64,000 nucleotides of DNA, taken from contig NC_054867.1 of assembly GCF_018320785.1 (NCBI RefSeq), forward strand, positions 26,787,855-26,851,854, read 5' to 3'. Positions 9,956-20,612 of this stretch are shown here, piece after piece. The notes beneath the pieces were generated by a model. That model had not been told where the DNA came from. It saw only the letters and a program-made list of their open reading frames with translations, and made no database searches. Within the stretch, counting starts at the first letter, position 1, and each line of letters opens with the position of its first letter. A program made the position numbers and the translations under genes. Origin of the DNA: Cheilinus undulatus (Eukaryota > Chordata > Actinopteri > Labriformes > Labridae).

Positions 9956-12870
9956 CATTCCACCTTCCCTTCAGCCACAACACCGCCAGAGTCTGGACAT
10001 GCCACAGGGTTTCTTCTTCTCCGCTCTGTGCGGAGTGATGTCACACTCTAGCACGGCAGCTCTGCTCTCGGATTACTAATGACAGAGGGACGTTTGTGTT
10101 CTCATTTTGTTGACTTTTTACTGTTTTTCCTTTTCTCCCCTCAGTTTTTTTTTAAAAGATGAGACTTTTCTGTGATGAACAGTGGTCCTGTTTTGTACTT
10201 AAACTATTTGATTTTTGCAACAAAAAAGAAGTTTTTATTGTTGTTCAAATATATCTCCATTTGGTACTCAGAGGGGCAGGGGTATTGTTTATCCTGATGC
10301 GTTGGCAACAAAATGGGATGAAGTGGTGAGAAAACATATTTGAGCTTGTTTCTAATGTTTCCTTGTGGCCTATTCTGACTCTTAAGGACTGTCCCTTTGG
10401 TCAAAAGAAAAAAAGGTTGTAAAACTTGAATTTCCTTTCATGTCAGGAAAAGAAATCATGGCGTTGACTTCTAATAAAGACCAGATCGTGCTTTAAAGTG
10501 AAGTTAAGACGTATTATTTAAAGCATTATTTGGACTTGAGTTGATTTCAACAAGATCTCTCTGATGCTCTCAACACAAGAGACACCGTCAGGGATCAAAT
10601 TCTGTAAATAATAAAAAATGTTTATTATTTTTGACGAGTAGTGACTTTCTAATGCACAAAATTGGCCTTAAAAGGAAGCTAGAAATTCTTTCAAATATGC
10701 TTTTTGGTACTGTTTCAGTGAAGTCCAGGGGGAACCTGAGTGACTTTGTGTTTGTTAAAAAAAAATCAAACTAAACCAGGACTTCCAGGAAGTGAAAGAC
10801 AAAGGGCCGCCTGCTGCAGAGTGATCACCTGTGTGTCTCACCTACTGTGACACCCAGAGGACTCGGGGGATGTTAATGGATGGCAGCCTCAGCAGGTCGT
10901 CATCCCACGCCTACCGAGAGTCGTGCTGATGTGTCGGCGCACACATCAGCTGTTCAGTGAGAGCTCTGAAGCGGTGCTGGTTGGCCAGTGAAGTCCCATT
11001 GTGTTTGTACAGACTCGCATTCTGTGTGAGGTTAGCGGGGGTATACAAAATCTTGTGGCCTTAGTGTGTTTTTTATTTTATTCATTTGCCTTTCTCAGCT
11101 GTTTATTATTGTGGATCAGATGTATTTACTAAGAAGAGGCAGCCTTTCATAATCATGTTTTTTTTTTTTTTATCTGAACGCTGTCACGGTTACAGAATGT
11201 TGACAGCTTCATCTACACAGACTGACGTGGCCTCCTGTCATGAGGTTGTGTTTCAATGAAAATGACTATTTTGGGTTATTGTTACTGATTACAGTGTATC
11301 AGAGTCGTAAAGGGAGTTGCCCCTCAGTCGTGCGTAACTGTTTCCCACTGTGGTGCTTCGGCTGGTGGTGGCCTGAGCAGAATTAATACTTGCTTGACTC
11401 TACTACACACTAACAATTGCCTTTTTATCCAAATATTCTGTGGTTGGTGTGTAATAATGGATGTCTGTCATGTCATTGGATTTAGCCTTAAGTAAGTGCG
11501 GATACACAAATAATCATTGTAGTACTAAATGATATTGTAACAAACGATTTCTTTTACCTATGATGAGCTTTGGTTGTACTGTGTGAAGGTCTTTTGACAG
11601 AGTCAGAGGATCAGGGCTGCAGGAGCTTTCTCAAACTTGATTCTTACTGTTACTAGTGGATTTGATGAGAGAAGTCTAGACTGAACATGCATGTATATAT
11701 CAACAAACTCCAGCTATTCTTCTGTGATACAGAAGGTAAAATATGGCTGAAATAATCTTTTTTCCTCAACAGAGGAGAAAATGTTCAGACTTCAATTGAA
11801 AATGGAACTAATGACTTAAAGGATGGACTTTTTTTGTGTCTGATGCAAAAAAAAAAATCATCTTGTTTCGGATTTATGTGCTGTTATACCTGAAGTATTA
11901 TTCTGAAGTTTTCTTTCAAAGTTGTGTTTGGGTTAAAGTGTACAGAATGGGAGATTAGTTTTAATGGTCATTTTCATATCAAGTCAAACCCAGTGGCTGC
12001 AAAAGGGTTAAGTTTGAGAAATATGTTACTCTGGGAACATAAGTCCTGGTCTGTAGAGGGGATGCTGCGGGCATGTTGAAAAGGCTAAAGGGCAATACAG
12101 TATATAGATAACGTCACCTGTTAATACATTTTGTTGTTTATTGTTTTTTAATATTATCAACTCATTGTTTAAAATGCAATAGAACCCTTGAGTCTCGCAT
12201 CATTTGTTTATAAGATTTTGTTTAATTTTTATTTTTCCGGACAGATATAAGGATAACTTTGAGAATTTTCTCATCACATTTTGATGATTGTTTCAAGGAC
12301 CATTTTTTTTAATCTGAGGAAATTGTAAACACTGGAGTGAAAGGAAAAAAGACAGATATGGATATTTTTTTCCCTTCAGACTGTACTAGATTTTAGGTTT
12401 TAGACAAAGCCTATTTCTCCTCGACTTGACACGGACGGCGAACAAAACAATTTGGATCAGTACAGTTGAGAGCCCACCATGTTTGCTAATTTTGACATTA
12501 GAGGCGGTAGCACCACAAGAAAATGTTTTCTTTCTTTGGAGAAGTCCCTGGTATTTGTAGTAAATTATATTGATAATGGTATTAGAAGAACAACAGCATA
12601 ACAGTAGCTATCACACATTAGTTGTTTTCTTTATTAGTCTTGCATGCAGAGTTATGGTCCTCAGTTAAGATAGGATCTTGATATTGATTATTTTGTGTAG
12701 GAAAATGAGTGCATAAGAATAACTTCCTAAAAAAATGTTACAATGATTATTGTAAAATGGGCTATCTAATATGTACCCTTGTGATCCAATTAGTTTCAAG
12801 TATATAAAAATCAGAGGAGAGGCTTCTTACTATTATGCTGAAATAAAAACATTTGTAAAGGATGTCTGTA
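9956..12870 (+). other. znf740: Probable znf740 3' UTR
   Basis: No other gene signal follows the stop for 2.9 kb. The sequence is T-rich, with AATAAA at 10473-10478 and again at 12842-12847 as candidate proximal and distal poly(A) signals. The 3' boundary is a guess. Confidence 0.45.
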
Positions 12871-12976
12871 TCCTGGCTCACTGTTGACTTCATTTGGGTG
12901 TTTTCATGTCAATCATTAGATGAGGATGACTACATTTTTTGTATTCAAGGTATGATCTGACTCTGACAGTAGATGT

Positions 12977-12990
12977 CCACTAGATGGCGC
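12977..12990 (+). promoter_or_regulatory. CTCF-like motif between znf740 and smug1
   Basis: CCACTAGATGGCGC fits the CTCF core CCASYAGRKGGCRS at every position. Sequence match only. Confidence 0.4.
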
Positions 12991-13304
12991 ACTTCAGCAC
13001 TCGTCTTTCAGACTAAAACAAAGCTGTAATTTAGTCAAACTTCTCACCCAAGGGTCAGAACTTCCCCTCGTCCATGTCCTCTCCCTAAGGTTTTAACTGA
13101 GTGCAGCCATTTGTAAGACTAATATCCATACAGATATGCAGCCCAGAGCTGCTTCCTGAACTTCCTGGAAAATGAAATAGTTTGTATGTTTGTAGTCTTT
13201 CATGAGGTCACAGAATTCAAAGGAAAAAACTGTGACGCACTTTCTCAGAACAAGTCCAACCACAAATTCTCACTCCAGAACACACACCTTGTGTTTCTTG
13301 TTTT

Positions 13305-13455
13305 GTAAGATTTACTTTTGGGCTTTCTATGCCTTTCAGAAACAAGGATGAGAGTGCTGGGGAGAAACGTGGGGAAGTGCCACAGGCCGGATTTGACCCC
13401 GTGCAGACCCCATACATGGGGCGCGCCTTAAACCACTAAGCCACATGTGCCCCCA
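13305..13455 (-). repeat. tRNA-derived SINE, reversed copy
   Basis: Read on the minus strand it has a tRNA-like head (GGCTTAGTGGTTTAAGGCG, then GGTCAAATCCGGCCTGTGG as a decayed B box). A body shared with the 29.8 and 29.96 kb copies follows, ending in AAAGGCATAGAAAGCC. Confidence 0.7.
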
Positions 13456-13461
13456 TTTTGT

Positions 13462-13822
13462 TTGTCTTTAAACCATTTCTGTGTAGCTTTCACAGCACAG
13501 CAGGTCATTGTCTTTTGGGGAAGTACAGCTTCTCCCAAGTTGCAGTTCTCTTGCAGACTGACTAAGACTGTCCTCCAGGATCATCCTATGTCTGCCAAAC
13601 AGAGCGTCTTGTCTGATGGCCAAAGGGCACCACTTTGGTCACATCAGACCAAATAGCTCTCTTCCACTTGACCATGGATTCTCCCACATGCTTTCTGGTG
13701 AACCCCAGTCTGGATTTGACACTTTCTCTTTGCCACTCTCACATAAAGTTGACCATGGATGATTTATAAAATCAATGAAAGGGTATAACATCTGAGGGGT
13801 GAATACTTCTATAGGCACTGTA
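13462..13822 (-). mobile_element. Tc1-like transposon end fragment
   Basis: Ends in GGGGTGAATACTTCTATAGGCACTGTAT; reversed, this is the AGTGCCTATAGAAGTATTCACCCC terminal repeat of common fish Tc1-like elements. The preceding 330 bases are typical non-coding Tc1-like sequence. Related ends occur at 24.66 and 33.8 kb. Confidence 0.6.
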
Positions 13823-14289
13823 TACCTCTAAAGCAAACTTTGACATCAAGGCTTCATCAGGAAGTCAAACATCCTAGGACATAGTGGGTCCTTTTTGAGT
13901 GGTACTGCACCATTAAGAGTTTGCCACTTGGACATAAGATGCAGCAGCGGATGGCCTGCATTTCATCTTAAATTACAAGTAATTCAGAGCTGCAAGCAGA
14001 GGCAGAAATATATTGTGAAAGGTCCCAGTGACATTCTTTTATATCATCACTAATGCAACACCTTGTCAATTGAACTAACTGTAGTATTAAGTACTGTATA
14101 TGTGGTTTCAAGGCATGCCATATTCCTATCTATGCAAAACAACCTCTGTAATACATGGTCGTATTTAATTGTTAGGTTGAAGTAATAACTTATCACTGCT
14201 CAAATTCCTACGGCACACCCAAACAGCCCCTTGCCACACCATCTCAGAACCACTGCCGTAACCTCCTAAGACCATGCATGTACATGTGA

Positions 14290-14960
14290 GGACATTACAT
14301 TTTTGAATTTTTCTAACAATTTCTGCTCTTAGAGTTTTTTAGATAGAAATTGTCTGGAATGTCCACTAATGTTTAAGTTATTTGCTAGAAATTAAGGGGA
14401 ATTTTCATGGAAATTTTAGGGAATTTGTTTAGATACTTTGAAGAATTTGCTGAGATTCTAAAGGAAATTATGGGTATGTGTTTGTATATTTTGGAAAGTT
14501 TTAATACTAATTTTTGAGAAAGAAAAATTAATGGAAATGTGGGATGTTTGTTTTGAGGTTTTGGGTAAATTTGATAAGATATGTCCTGGTATTTTCGTAG
14601 AAGTCTGAGAAAATAATAAATAATTGGGAATTCAATTTGCCATTCAGGTGGGAATTTGTCTTTAAACTTTTAGGTATTTTCATGGACATTTTAAGCATTA
14701 TTTTAACAGGATTTGGAATTTTGGGGAAATCATTTGATATTCTAAATTATTTTCATGGAAATTTATTGTATTTGTTTGTTATGAATGGGTCTTCTGAAAT
14801 TTCCAAAAATTAAATGGAAATTTCAGGGAATTTGCTTGGATCATTTTGATGTAATTTTGGGGGATATATTCATATTCTGGGGTATTTTGGTTGGAACAAG
14901 GATAATTCGCTTGAAAATCTCCAGCAGTTTACATGGACGTTTTGGGAGATTTTTCTTGAA
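14290..14960. repeat. Degenerate GGAATTT-rich tandem array
   Basis: Irregularly repeated words such as TTTCATGGAAATTT and AGGGAATTTG over about 670 bases. A short related patch is at 8775-8850. An open frame of 130 codons within and after it is a composition artefact. Confidence 0.5.
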
Positions 14961-15054
14961 ATGTTTAGGCTTTATGAATAAGTTTCCCAGCTCAGGTCTC
15001 AGTAGATTAATATTGAATGGAGACTATGGTGAATACTCGAACTCTAAAAATAAT

Positions 15055-15068
15055 CCAGTAGGTGGCGG
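15055..15068 (+). promoter_or_regulatory. CTCF-like motif upstream of smug1
   Basis: CCAGTAGGTGGCGG fits the CTCF core at every position, about 200 bases before the smug1 ATG. It starts a short block ending CCACAGAAGAAGAAC, a sequence type I recall as dispersed in fish genomes, so it may be repeat-derived. Confidence 0.4.
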
Positions 15069-15264
15069 TATCGGAACAATTACGGATGCAGACCGCCAGG
15101 ACACTCCACAGAAGAAGAACATAAACAGAGGTAGGGAACTGTTTCATAACAAGACATCCAAACGTTTTTCTTGTTAATAAAAACTTTTAAAAATCGTCAC
15201 AAAGTAACGTTGATGCACATTTACCAGACAAACGGACAGTCACGTAACACGCTGACGGTACATC

Positions 15265-17970
15265 ATGTTAGGTGACAATACAGGGGCATGTAGATCAGGG
15301 GAGCACACCGGTGAAGACCACGGACAGCAGGCTTTGTGTGACTCCGAGCAGCAGGGCTTTAAACCGGCGGAACTAGAGCCCCACCTGACCCCCTCCTCAA
15401 GGTTCCTGCAGGCTGAGCTGGAGTTGAACATCCATCTCCGCCAGCTCTCCTTCAGCGAGCCTGTCCGGTACATCTATAATCCGCTGGAGTACGCCTGGGA
15501 GACCCACCGCTGCTATGTGGAGAGGTACTGTCAGGCTGGACAAAAGATCCTGTTTCTGGGGATGAATCCAGGACCCTTCGGCATGGCACAGACAGGGGTG
15601 AGCAGTGTGTTTGTACATGAGCATCACCATTCATATAGCATGTTGAACCGGTATGTCATCGTAGTGTATTCTGATAATTAAACAGTAATAGCTGGGGGTG
15701 AGGATCAAATCAGGATACAACAATTATATGATAAACAATTATATGATGACTTTGCAAGCAACCAACAACAATACAGTCATACAGCCATGAACCAAGAAAG
15801 CCACATTTAACAGCATTTAGACCTCATCATTATTGGAAATTCATCAGTGAAATAAGAACAGTAGTTTATACCTTAAGGACTGCAGTCTTTTTTTTTCCAA
15901 AGATGCATCAGATGAAAAAAGAAACAACCAGGCAGCAAAGGTGGGCAGAGCTAAGCAACATATCTCCACCAGACTTGGAAAGGTATAGTGGAGCCACACT
16001 GTTTTTTTGGACGGTGGTGCAGCTATGCTATAGACAATGAATGCACTAATACCACATATTTCTAGATCAAGTAAAGGTATGAGTACTTACATTTGGGTAC
16101 TTATTGCTATCAAGTACAGATAGGAGCACTTAGGGCTCACACTAGGCAAGCTGTACTGTGTGCGGACATATTTGGGCCTTTATAATACCATAAATGTTCT
16201 ACAGTTATTTTGCATATTTGTTGTATTTTCATCAAATGTTCTTTATTCCTCCTCTCGACAAATAATTAATGCATAGTTAACATTCTCCTCTGCATCCTCA
16301 TCTATCTTAAAATATTAAGAAATCACAGACATAGCTCCAATTTTGACTACATACTCACATAATGAGAGGCTATTGTCGTGCTTTAAATTGATACGGAGGA
16401 CAGTATCTGTAATGTTTAATGAGTACAAATACGAGTACTTAGGATTGATATCAGCCCTAGGGATGGGTATCGAAATCTGGTACCAGCATTGTACCAGTAC
16501 CAACACATCCGATACTACCATACGTATTACATCACAGATTTTGGTACTTAATTTTGGTACCCCAGCCAACCCAACGCAACCTCCTGCCACTCCAAGTGCA
16601 AGGCATGAAACAGATTCAGGCACTGTGTAGGCACTGGCACCATTTAAAAAGTATTGATTTGGCACCGGTATCGGGGGAAAAAAGACAAATGATGCCTAAC
16701 CCTAATCAGCACCGATACCTGATACTGGTATTGGTATTTGTGCATTTCTACCATTGACTGTAGGATAGATTTGACAAAGCCAGAATGACGTCAGCCATCA
16801 GTTACTGAAGGAGGCTTTTGAATATAATCTGCAGCAGTCCAATTAAAAAATGCTTTAAAAAAGTCCAGCAGAGGATGTACTTCCTGTTGCAGCTGAAGAA
16901 ATTCAACCTGCCAAAGAAAATGGTGCACTTCTACACCACCATCATCAAATCCATCCTCACATCATCAATTACTGCCTGGTATTTTGCAGCCACAGCGAGG
17001 GACAGAAACAGGCTGCAGTGTATCATTTGCTCAGCTGCAATCTATCATCTCTCAAAAACCTGTATTGCAGTTGACCCATCTCACCCCAGACTATAAATTG
17101 AGCCCCTCCCTCCCCTCTGGCAGGAGGCTGAGGTCCATCAGGACCAAAACCTCCCGCTACAAGAACAGTCTAATGAGCAGTACACTGCCCCCCCCAGACT
17201 CTCACTGACCCTAAGAACAAGCGGACAGAATTATTGCATGTTTATGCAGACTATACGTTATGTTTACGCACACCAGACTTTTCTCTTCTGTTTAAAACTG
17301 CACACTGTGTGTTATCTTCCTGTAGAAAATTGCACTGAAACAGATTCAACAATATACCTGCACATCTGTACAGGTTACTGCTCCGTTATGTCTATCATGT
17401 GTTCACACAAGCTAAGATAATCTATGTTTCCTGGTGCAGGTCCCGTTTGGTGAAGTCAAGTCTGTCGTTAATTGGCTGAAGATCACTGGTGAGGTCGGTC
17501 ACCCTCCTGACGAACACCCAAAGCGTCGAATCTCAGGACTCGCCTGCACTCAGAGTGAAGTGAGCGGCGCTCGTTTTTGGGGCTTTTTCAAGAAACTCTG
17601 TGGTGATCCAGCCGCGTTCTTCCAGCACTGCTTTGTGCACAATCTCTGCCCGCTCATCTTCATGAGTGCCAGCGGGAAGAATTTAACCCCTCCTGAGCTG
17701 CCTGCAGCCGAGCGAGAGAAGCTTCTTGCTTTGTGTGACATTGCACTGTGCCAGGTTGTGAAGGCACTTGGCGTTTCTATGGTGATTGGGGTTGGGCGGG
17801 TGGCAGAGCAGAGGGCGCGGCGAGCTCTGACTGCTGCAGGAGTCACTGTCAGAGTGGAGGGCATGATGCATCCATCACCCAGAAACCCAAAGGCTAACAA
17901 GGGCTGGGAGGACGAAGCCAAAGCCAAACTGACTGAACTCGGAGTCATGTCGCTGCTGAACAACATGTGA
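15265..17970 (+). CDS. smug1: SMUG1 single-strand-selective monofunctional uracil-DNA glycosylase
   Basis: Nuclear base-excision repair enzyme that removes uracil and 5-hydroxymethyluracil from DNA. Two coding exons, 15265-15597 (111 codons) and 17440-17970 (176 codons plus TGA), join in phase 0 across GTGAGC...TGCAG; product 287 residues (human 270). Catalytic motif 1 is GMNPGPFGM, with the catalytic Asn at 101. Motif 2 is [13 protein letters not shown], with the key His at 255. Between them lie [12 protein letters not shown] and CFVHNLCPL, hallmark stretches of the family. The first about 45 residues are poorly conserved, as in other SMUG1 proteins. All key residues are present and the frame is intact. 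The 1.84 kb intron holds LINE and hAT debris. The ATG is the first in frame just downstream of a probable promoter block. Confidence 0.95.
16459..16760. mobile_element. GGTATCG/GGTACC-rich non-autonomous DNA element
   Basis: Opens with TAGGGATGGGTATCGAAATC and contains repeated TGGTACC, CACCGGTATCGG and CACCGATACC words in both orientations, typical of a common fish hAT-type element. The 3' end is not sharp. Confidence 0.4.
16820..17215 (+). mobile_element. Non-LTR retrotransposon ORF2 C-terminal fragment
   Basis: Translates to [15 protein letters not shown], then [18 protein letters not shown], and in a shifted frame [19 protein letters not shown]. These are hallmarks of the end of ORF2 in CR1/L2/Rex1-group LINEs. 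It is 5'-truncated and frameshifted, so a dead insertion in the smug1 intron. The exact clade needs a search. Confidence 0.7.
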
Positions 17971-19260
17971 GCCAACGATGTTATCAGCACTTTTTTCAGC
18001 AGCAAGGAGTCTGTTTTTTCTGACAGTGAAGCAAGATGCAAGGAGTTAAACTCTGTCTTTGTTTAATTTGATGCTAAAAAAAAGTCTCTTACATCCTCAC
18101 CGCTGTAACTGTGCTGGTTCAAACAGCAGAAAATTCTCTAAAGACATCATGATACACCTATCTTCCCTGCAGCTCTCAGTAATGTCTGCTTTTTCCTACT
18201 GGGAAAGTTTAACTTTGTCAACAGCTGTATTCCATTTCTATTTGTAGGAAAATATACACTATAATAGGGATGTAACAATGCCTGGCAAAACAATTAAAAA
18301 TGGACACAAATATGGGCAATTTAGACTGATTTGACAGTACTTTTTTAACCAGCAGAGGGTGCTATCTGTCATTATGCTTCTTTTTTTTAATATCAGTAGC
18401 CAGAGAAGAGATGCCAAGTGATGATTTTAAGGTTGAAATTGCTTTATATAAAATAGTTGACAAGAGAAAAACAGTGTTTAAGTATTGACAGACTGATGAA
18501 CAACACGAACAGCACAACTAACATGAAAAATAGAAATTGAACCAGATATTTCAATGACTTGAAAATTTAATAAAATTGTATGGTGGACTCAGCATTGATA
18601 TTTTTTAAATCTTAAGTTGAGTGTATTGTTACATCCCTATGTTTAAAATATCAGGTGCTCTTGATTTATATGTACTTGAACTCTCAAAACCTTATCTCAG
18701 GATGTTACACTGCCACTACTCTGTGTTAAAGTGCTGAAAGTTTTGTTGCACATTTGTCTACATTTAACTTTTTAATGTCAGTTAGTGAATGTTTTCACCC
18801 GGTTCTCCCAGTTAAAGCTGTTATGACACAAAAACGACACGTGTATCTCAGATGTGAATATGAAAGAGTAATGTATTACTTTGAATGATCATATTAGTCA
18901 TTTTAGTTTACGTGAAAAAGGTATTCATTTGAATTGAATTTGGCATGTCACTCTACATATTTACTGAATAAACTCAAAGGCCAAGAACAGGGTAATAGAA
19001 TACACAATAGTGTAGTGTTTGGCTTCAACATTACAAAGTTAAAATATTCTGATGTTAAAAAGGAAAAAACAAGCTGTATATATTAGTCATGTGCACTGCT
19101 CTTCAGCTACATTCTTTGTATCTTTTTATGAATATCTTTGAACTGTCTGTATTTTCATTCTTGTGTTTTTTATGTTTTATCCACAGTTTTTTTCTGTATT
19201 TGTCTGGGATCAGTTTTCCTGAAAATAAGACATTAATGGTTATGAAATAAAAACTTTATA
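17971..19260 (+). other. smug1: smug1 3' UTR
   Basis: Runs from the stop to AATAAA at 19246-19251, with an earlier AATAAA at 18967-18972. A TIR element (18265-18639) sits inside it, so longer transcripts would carry a large hairpin-forming insert. Confidence 0.5.
18265..18639. mobile_element. MITE with perfect 15-base TIRs in the smug1 3' UTR
   Basis: TAGGGATGTAACAAT at 18265-18279 is exactly inverted at 18625-18639 (ATTGTTACATCCCTA). The 375-base body has no coding capacity and includes a CCAGCAGAGGGTGC CTCF-like word at about 18351. hAT affiliation is inferred from the TIR; no clear 8-base target duplication was seen. Confidence 0.7.
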
Positions 19261-20596
19261 AGCAACTAACCTGTCTTATTGCATGCCTGATTTTTGGTTT
19301 ATTTGTTCGTTGAAACCACAGTGCCATCAAGGATCGTTTTATGGGACTACATCGGTTACACAATCACAAAGAATAGAAATAAGAGAAGTTAATTTGTAGT
19401 GCAAATTGATTATTATTATTGATTATTTGACACAGCCTAGGTCCAGATAAAACACTTTGAACCCATAAAGCTGTACAGATTTTTTTTTAACATTTTTATT
19501 CACATTTAAGGAATAAGACACGTTGTGAATTTAAATAAATCACAAACGTAGTGAATGATTTTCCATCTTATTAAGGTTTTTAAGGGTTACCAGCTAGTTT
19601 TTGTGTCATTCACTGATTCCAGGACGGTTTTTTTTCCCCTAAAACTGTAATTTAAGTTGGTGTCTCGTCTTGCTAGGTCACCTCCTCCCTTCTCCTCTGC
19701 CCCCTCTGAGAATTACCATGAGCAACAAACACCGGCAGCAGATCCTGTTTCCTCCAACAGTGGCCTGCAATGGGAGTTGAAGTCTGCAGCACTTTGCCTT
19801 TTGACAGACTGTGTACTTGTGAACTGCATCTCCCATGTCTCCTCCAGCACCACCTAGTTTACGCCAAGAGGGAGAACCACATGGTTCAGGAGGTGTTGTG
19901 AAACTTGTGCACCTGACAGGATTGCTCATTGCTTTTCTTCAAGAGGGAGACACAGCTCTGTCCTGTATGAGGCAGCAGGGAAGAGAATCTCGGTCATCAC
20001 TTAGAAACAAAGGTAAGAAAACACTGGCAACACAAGATTTAGTAACAAATTACATCTGAGTACAAATATCACTTGTTTTTTTTTTTTTTTAGAATAAAGA
20101 CTTCATGATAGATCATAAACTGTAGGAGACAAAAAACACTGATCTACTGACACAGGTAAGATGAGAAAAGGATGAATGTTTTTATCTTTTATTAGCTGAA
20201 CACATTTAAATTTATAATGACTCTGTCCCTTTCATTTCCTTTGCAAACAAATTTGATCTAATTTATGATGTAGGATGGGGCAAAGTTGGTAAGTTTTGTT
20301 GCTAAAATTGTTCAAGAGAAGATGCATCCTCTCTCAAAGTTAGCAGTGTAATCATTTTAGCTTAAAAAGTTGTCTCAGTATTTCTGGTTTTGTGGTATAA
20401 GTTGTTCCCTCAGTGCTGTATAGATATAACAGCTTGTTCATAAACATATCACGGGTCCATAGGCGGCCTTCTGCTGTTATTATGACTAGGCTGCATTCCT
20501 GGACTGTCTCTGCTATCACCTTTCATCAGCTGTCCTCCTCCAGACTGAAACTGGAGCACGTTTCACTGGATCCACCTATGTTTTCATCCTAAACAG
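19261..20596. other. smug1-calcoco1 spacer and calcoco1 5' region
   Basis: A possible non-coding first exon of calcoco1 ends at 20012 with donor GTAAGA (AAACAAAG/GTAAGA), in a less AT-rich block from about 19660. A poly-T run is at 20077. No TATA box or CpG island is obvious. Confidence 0.4.
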
Positions 20597-20612
20597 CACA
20601 GAGTCCATTACC

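Larger units (their letters stand above)
12871..15054. other. Intergenic region znf740-smug1
   Basis: Holds a CTCF-like motif (12977), a reversed SINE (13305-13455), a Tc1-like end (13462-13822) and a long degenerate GGAATTT array (14290-14960). No gene recognised. Confidence 0.5.
15598..17439. other. smug1: smug1 intron
   Basis: Begins GTGAGC and ends TGGTGCAG. It contains a GGTACC/GGTATCG-rich element near 16459-16760 and a LINE fragment at 16820-17215. The first 860 bases show nothing recognisable. Confidence 0.6.

Noticed and set aside
9742-10044. 100-codon minus-strand frame opposite the last znf740 exon
   Set aside because: A shadow of the conserved plus-strand finger exon.
14785-15177. 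130-codon open frame
   Set aside because: It arises from the degenerate GGAATTT array and the block upstream of smug1, with no domain and repeat-driven composition.
17550-18041. 163-codon minus-strand frame
   Set aside because: Antisense shadow of smug1 exon 2, whose plus-strand product has all family motifs.
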